A stretch of DNA of 7,666 nt from Clostridiales bacterium (GTDB taxonomy: Bacteria > Bacillota > Clostridia > Oscillospirales > Oscillospiraceae): NCBI GenBank assembly GCA_003516765.1, contig DPCD01000125.1:3047-10712 (forward strand), given 5' to 3'. Each line of letters opens with the position of its first letter. Within the stretch, counting starts at the first letter, position 1. The translations under genes and the position numbers were made by a program. The notes under the pieces were generated by a model. That model did not search any database, had not been told where the DNA came from, and saw nothing but the letters and a program-made list of their open reading frames with translations. Below are positions 5,966 to 7,666 of the stretch, piece after piece.

Positions 5966-6805
5966 TCAGGACGGCTGCGCCGTAGCGACGCCGCGCTTCG
6001 CTAAGCCCTCGGAGAGAATCTTGTGCGCATAATCGCCGATTTCCACAGTTGTCTTGAGACTCGCAACGGTTTCTGCAGGAATCACGTCCAGCACGTCGAG
6101 GTTGACATCCGTCCGGCGGCGGAACATATTTTTGAGGATCGCCTTTGTGTTCGACAGCGCGCAGACGACAATCGGAACGTTTGCCTTCTGCGCAATTTTG
6201 AACGCGCCGTTGCGGAAGGGCTGCAGGAGCCCGGATTTGCTCGTTCCGCCCTCGGGGAAGACGGCGATGGAGGCTTTGTCCTCCTTCAAGAACTGAATCG
6301 CCTTCAGGATTGACTTGAGCGCTTCGCGGTCGTTGTTGCGGTCAAGCGGCAGGCAGAGAATCTTTCGCATGACCTGCGCGACGAGGAAGAGAGAGAAATT
6401 TTCCGTCTTCGAGATGAACGCCAGTTCCGCCCACGGCATCGCATAGTAGAAAACGATCGGGTCGAAGGCGAACAGGTGGTTGGAGATCAGTAAGAACCGA
6501 CCCTTGCGCGGCACCTTATCCAGCCCCGTCACATGCACCCGCACGCCGCCGAGATCAAAGGCGAGCCGGCTGAACTGGTTGAGCAGAAACCGGAAATATG
6601 GACTCGGCTTTTCCACCAGCTTTTTGGGATCGACAAACAGGCACGAGACCACCAGCACCAGCAAAAACAGCAGCACCAGTCCCAGAAAGCAGCCGAGAAA
6701 CAGCAGCGGCAGCTGCCACAGAACCGCCCAGCCGGCAAACCAGTTGCATGCCGCACTGACGGCGGCAGAAAAAACAGCGCTCAATGTGAGCAGAACATAG
6801 ACCAT
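5966..6805 (-). CDS. plsC: PlsC-family lysophospholipid acyltransferase (1-acyl-sn-glycerol-3-phosphate acyltransferase-like)
   Basis: This is a 279-residue protein on the minus strand, stop TGA at 5966-5968. The start is the ATG at 6805, preceded by GAGGT (6819-6815) at 9-nt spacing; the frame stays open to 7000, but the extra residues run through the promoter and repeats. Residues 1-57 are strongly hydrophobic (probably two membrane helices). The acyltransferase motifs follow in order: the catalytic HX4D in SNHLFAFDP (His110, Asp115), LPLDRNN (152-158), FPEGGTSKSG (183-192) and VPIVV (210-214). PlsC enzymes transfer an acyl group to the sn-2 position of lysophosphatidate at the membrane to make phosphatidate. 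FPEGGTS in place of the commoner FPEGTRS, and a length slightly above a minimal PlsC, leave open another lyso-lipid acceptor. It has its own promoter and terminator, so it is probably monocistronic. The gene symbol is a family-level assignment. Confidence 0.85.
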   Translation of the reverse strand: MVYVLLTLSAVFSAAVSAACNWFAGWAVLWQLPLLFLGCFLGLVLLFLLVLVVSCLFVDPKKLVEKPSPYFRFLLNQFSRLAFDLGGVRVHVTGLDKVPRKGRFLLISNHLFAFDPIVFYYAMPWAELAFISKTENFSLFLVAQVMRKILCLPLDRNNDREALKSILKAIQFLKEDKASIAVFPEGGTSKSGLLQPFRNGAFKIAQKANVPIVVCALSNTKAILKNMFRRRTDVNLDVLDVIPAETVASLKTTVEIGDYAHKILSEGLAKRGVATAQPS

Positions 6806-6821
6806 GAAAGAAAGACCTCGA

Positions 6822-6897
6822 TTGGAAACAGATTCACACCGCCTTTTAGTATACTGCAATCGGGCGCAAAAAGACAACCTTAATTTTCTGTTTCCAA
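6822..6897. repeat. 11-bp inverted repeat flanking the acyltransferase promoter
   Basis: TTGGAAACAGA (6822-6832) and TCTGTTTCCAA (6887-6897) are perfect reverse complements separated by 54 bp. The predicted promoter (-10 at 6853-6848, -35 at 6877-6872) lies wholly between the arms. There is no matching target-site duplication, and the space between them has no coding frame. A pair of operator half-sites is one reading; chance is another. Confidence 0.5.
6848..6877 (-). promoter_or_regulatory. Predicted promoter of the plsC-like gene
   Basis: On the minus strand TTGTCT (6877-6872), an 18-bp spacer and TATACT (6853-6848, 5 of 6 matches to TATAAT) form a sigma-A-type promoter. Transcription would begin near 6841, leaving a leader of about 36 nt that contains the GAGGT ribosome binding site. 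The -35 box matches only 4 of 6 positions and the spacer is one base longer than ideal. Confidence 0.6.
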
Positions 6898-6910
6898 AAA
6901 GTTTACAAAT

Positions 6911-7023
6911 AGAGCGCCCGCCAGAAAATCCGGCGGGCGCTTCCAGGTGCAAAACCTCGCAGAGTTTCGCCCCGTAGTTGAGGCGCATTCCCTCACGCAA
7001 AATAGCGAAGCTATTTTGCGTGA
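6911..7023. repeat. Intergenic stretch of consecutive stem-loops between the SDR and plsC-like genes
   Basis: This gene-free stretch follows the SDR gene on the minus strand and contains three inverted repeats. First, a perfect 14-bp palindrome (6993-7006 with 7010-7023, spacer GAA) begins one base past the SDR stop. Second, GCGAAAC/GTTTTGC on the minus strand (6970-6964 with 6955-6949) forms a 7-pair stem with one G-U. Third, a 10-bp GC-rich stem (6913-6922 with 6932-6941) has a 9-nt loop. TGAGG/CCTCA (6979-6983, 6991-6995) would compete with the first. The GC-rich stem may end SDR transcription, but the bases after it on the minus strand (CTATTTG) make a poor U-tract. The arrangement resembles an intergenic palindromic repeat family or a structured 3' RNA; other copies cannot be sought here. 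Confidence 0.6.
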
Positions 7024-7024
7024 A

Positions 7025-7666
7025 TTAAAGCTTCTGCTGCGAAAGCCAGATGTCCATGATCAGACTGTGCGGCAAAATTTTCACCAGCGCCATCTGCGCG
7101 CGTGCGATGAAGCCGAATTTGCTGACATCCTTGCCGCGCTTGGCATCACGCCACGCTCGTGCGACGATCTGCTGCGGCTCATACATGGCGGCGTATTTTT
7201 TGACGACGGGTTTTTCTCCGTCGATTACCGCGTGGTCAAAGAACTCTGTCTTCGTCCAGAACGGGCAGACTGCCATGACGGAAATGTCCTTGTCGTCCAG
7301 CTCCCGGTTGAGCGCGCGGCTGTAGCTCAGGACGAACGCTTTGCTTGCCGCGTAGACGCCGATATAGGGCACCGGCTGACAGGCGGCGACGGAGGCGATG
7401 TTGATAATCTGCGCGCCGGCGTGCATGTAGGGAATGGTCAGCTGGCACATTGCCATGAGCGCCTCGCAGTTGAGGTCCACCATGTTGAGGTTCTGGGAGA
7501 GCGGCGTGTCGCAGGTAGCCTGAAACTTTCCGTAGCCGCTGCAATTGACGAGCAGCTGCACGTTTGCCTGCGCGTTTTCCAGCAGCTCTGCATAGTGCCG
7601 GAAGCTTTCCCGGTCGGTCAGATCCAGCGCAATCGGGCGCACCGGGAAGGGGACCGTCTCCTGCAG
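7025..7666 (-). CDS. SDR-family NAD(P)-dependent oxidoreductase (N-terminus outside window)
   Basis: The frame is open from the right edge (base 7666) to TAA at 7025-7027 on the minus strand, giving 213 residues. An SDR normally has about 40-50 more at the N-terminus, carrying the TGxxxGxG dinucleotide-binding turn, which are off the window. Visible hallmarks are a DLTD segment after the third strand (ALDLTDRESF), the NNAG position in the form NCSGYGKF, the conserved Asn in VDLNCEA (visible residue 66), Ser92 in INIASVAA, and Tyr105-x3-Lys109 in GVYAASKAF, so the N-S-Y-K tetrad is complete. The PG motif after strand six is CPFWTKTEF. These features point to a classical SDR reducing or oxidising a carbonyl/alcohol with NAD(P)(H); the substrate cannot be read from sequence. 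An internal GTG at 7642 is not the start, because coding continues to the edge. The neighbouring acyltransferase suggests lipid metabolism only weakly. Confidence 0.88.
   Translation of the reverse strand: MQETVPFPVRPIALDLTDRESFRHYAELLENAQANVQLLVNCSGYGKFQATCDTPLSQNLNMVDLNCEALMAMCQLTIPYMHAGAQIINIASVAACQPVPYIGVYAASKAFVLSYSRALNRELDDKDISVMAVCPFWTKTEFFDHAVIDGEKPVVKKYAAMYEPQQIVARAWRDAKRGKDVSKFGFIARAQMALVKILPHSLIMDIWLSQQKL

Noticed and set aside
6882..6896. CodY-like box AATTTTCTG near the plsC-like promoter
   Set aside because: Only the first nine of fifteen consensus positions match and the second half does not; base composition alone could give this.
6822..6897. Miniature transposable element with 11-bp terminal inverted repeats
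   Set aside because: There is no target-site duplication on the flanks and the interior is a plausible native promoter, so promoter-flanking sites or chance fit better.
6806..7000. Upstream extension of the plsC-like frame by 65 codons
   Set aside because: The extension runs through the predicted promoter, the inverted repeat and the stem-loop region, and has no membrane or acyltransferase character. The ATG at 6805 has a good Shine-Dalgarno and begins the hydrophobic N-terminus.
1..7666. tRNA, rRNA, CRISPR array, insertion sequence or prophage genes
   Set aside because: No cloverleaf-like sequence, regularly spaced repeat, transposase, integrase or phage protein was found on either strand.

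Overview
The window is GC-rich bacterial chromosomal DNA with strong Shine-Dalgarno sites and short intergenic gaps. The set of families (a TrmH/SpoU rRNA methyltransferase, an EF-G paralogue, a membrane-anchored XRE regulator next to an SdpI-family protein, a PlsC acyltransferase and an SDR oxidoreductase) suggests a GC-rich gut-type Clostridia (Oscillospiraceae-like) genome. That taxonomic call is inference from style and gene content; no rRNA or other marker is present.

Layout. Bases 1-2511 (+): the 3' end of an RlmB-like 23S rRNA 2'-O-methyltransferase, then 12 nt later a 725-residue membrane protein. This protein keeps the layout of a P1B-type ATPase but lacks every catalytic signature, so I read it as a pseudo-ATPase; it also carries a long, charged, low-complexity N-terminal arm. 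Bases 2512-2683 hold a good sigma-A-type promoter and a leader of about 78 nt with a possible hairpin. Bases 2684-4753 (+): an EF-G-like translational GTPase with strongly biased codon use, closed by a near-perfect intrinsic terminator. Bases 4819-5920 (+): an extended -10 promoter, then a two-gene operon with a 1-nt gap, encoding an XRE DNA-binding protein fused to about four membrane helices and a three-helix SdpI-family protein. Bases 5919-5951: a terminator hairpin whose U-tract serves the minus strand.

Bases 5966-6805 (-): a PlsC-family lysophospholipid acyltransferase with its own promoter, which lies between the arms of an 11-bp inverted repeat. Bases 6911-7023: a gene-free stretch of consecutive stem-loops. 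Bases 7025-7666 (-): an SDR-family oxidoreductase whose N-terminus runs off the right edge.

Functionally the window joins translation/ribosome genes (left) and envelope or lipid genes (right). The two most unusual items are the pseudo-P-type ATPase downstream of rlmB, and the membrane-tethered XRE regulator co-transcribed with an SdpI-like protein, which resembles in logic the SdpR/SdpI immunity circuit of Bacillus but has no toxin gene in view.
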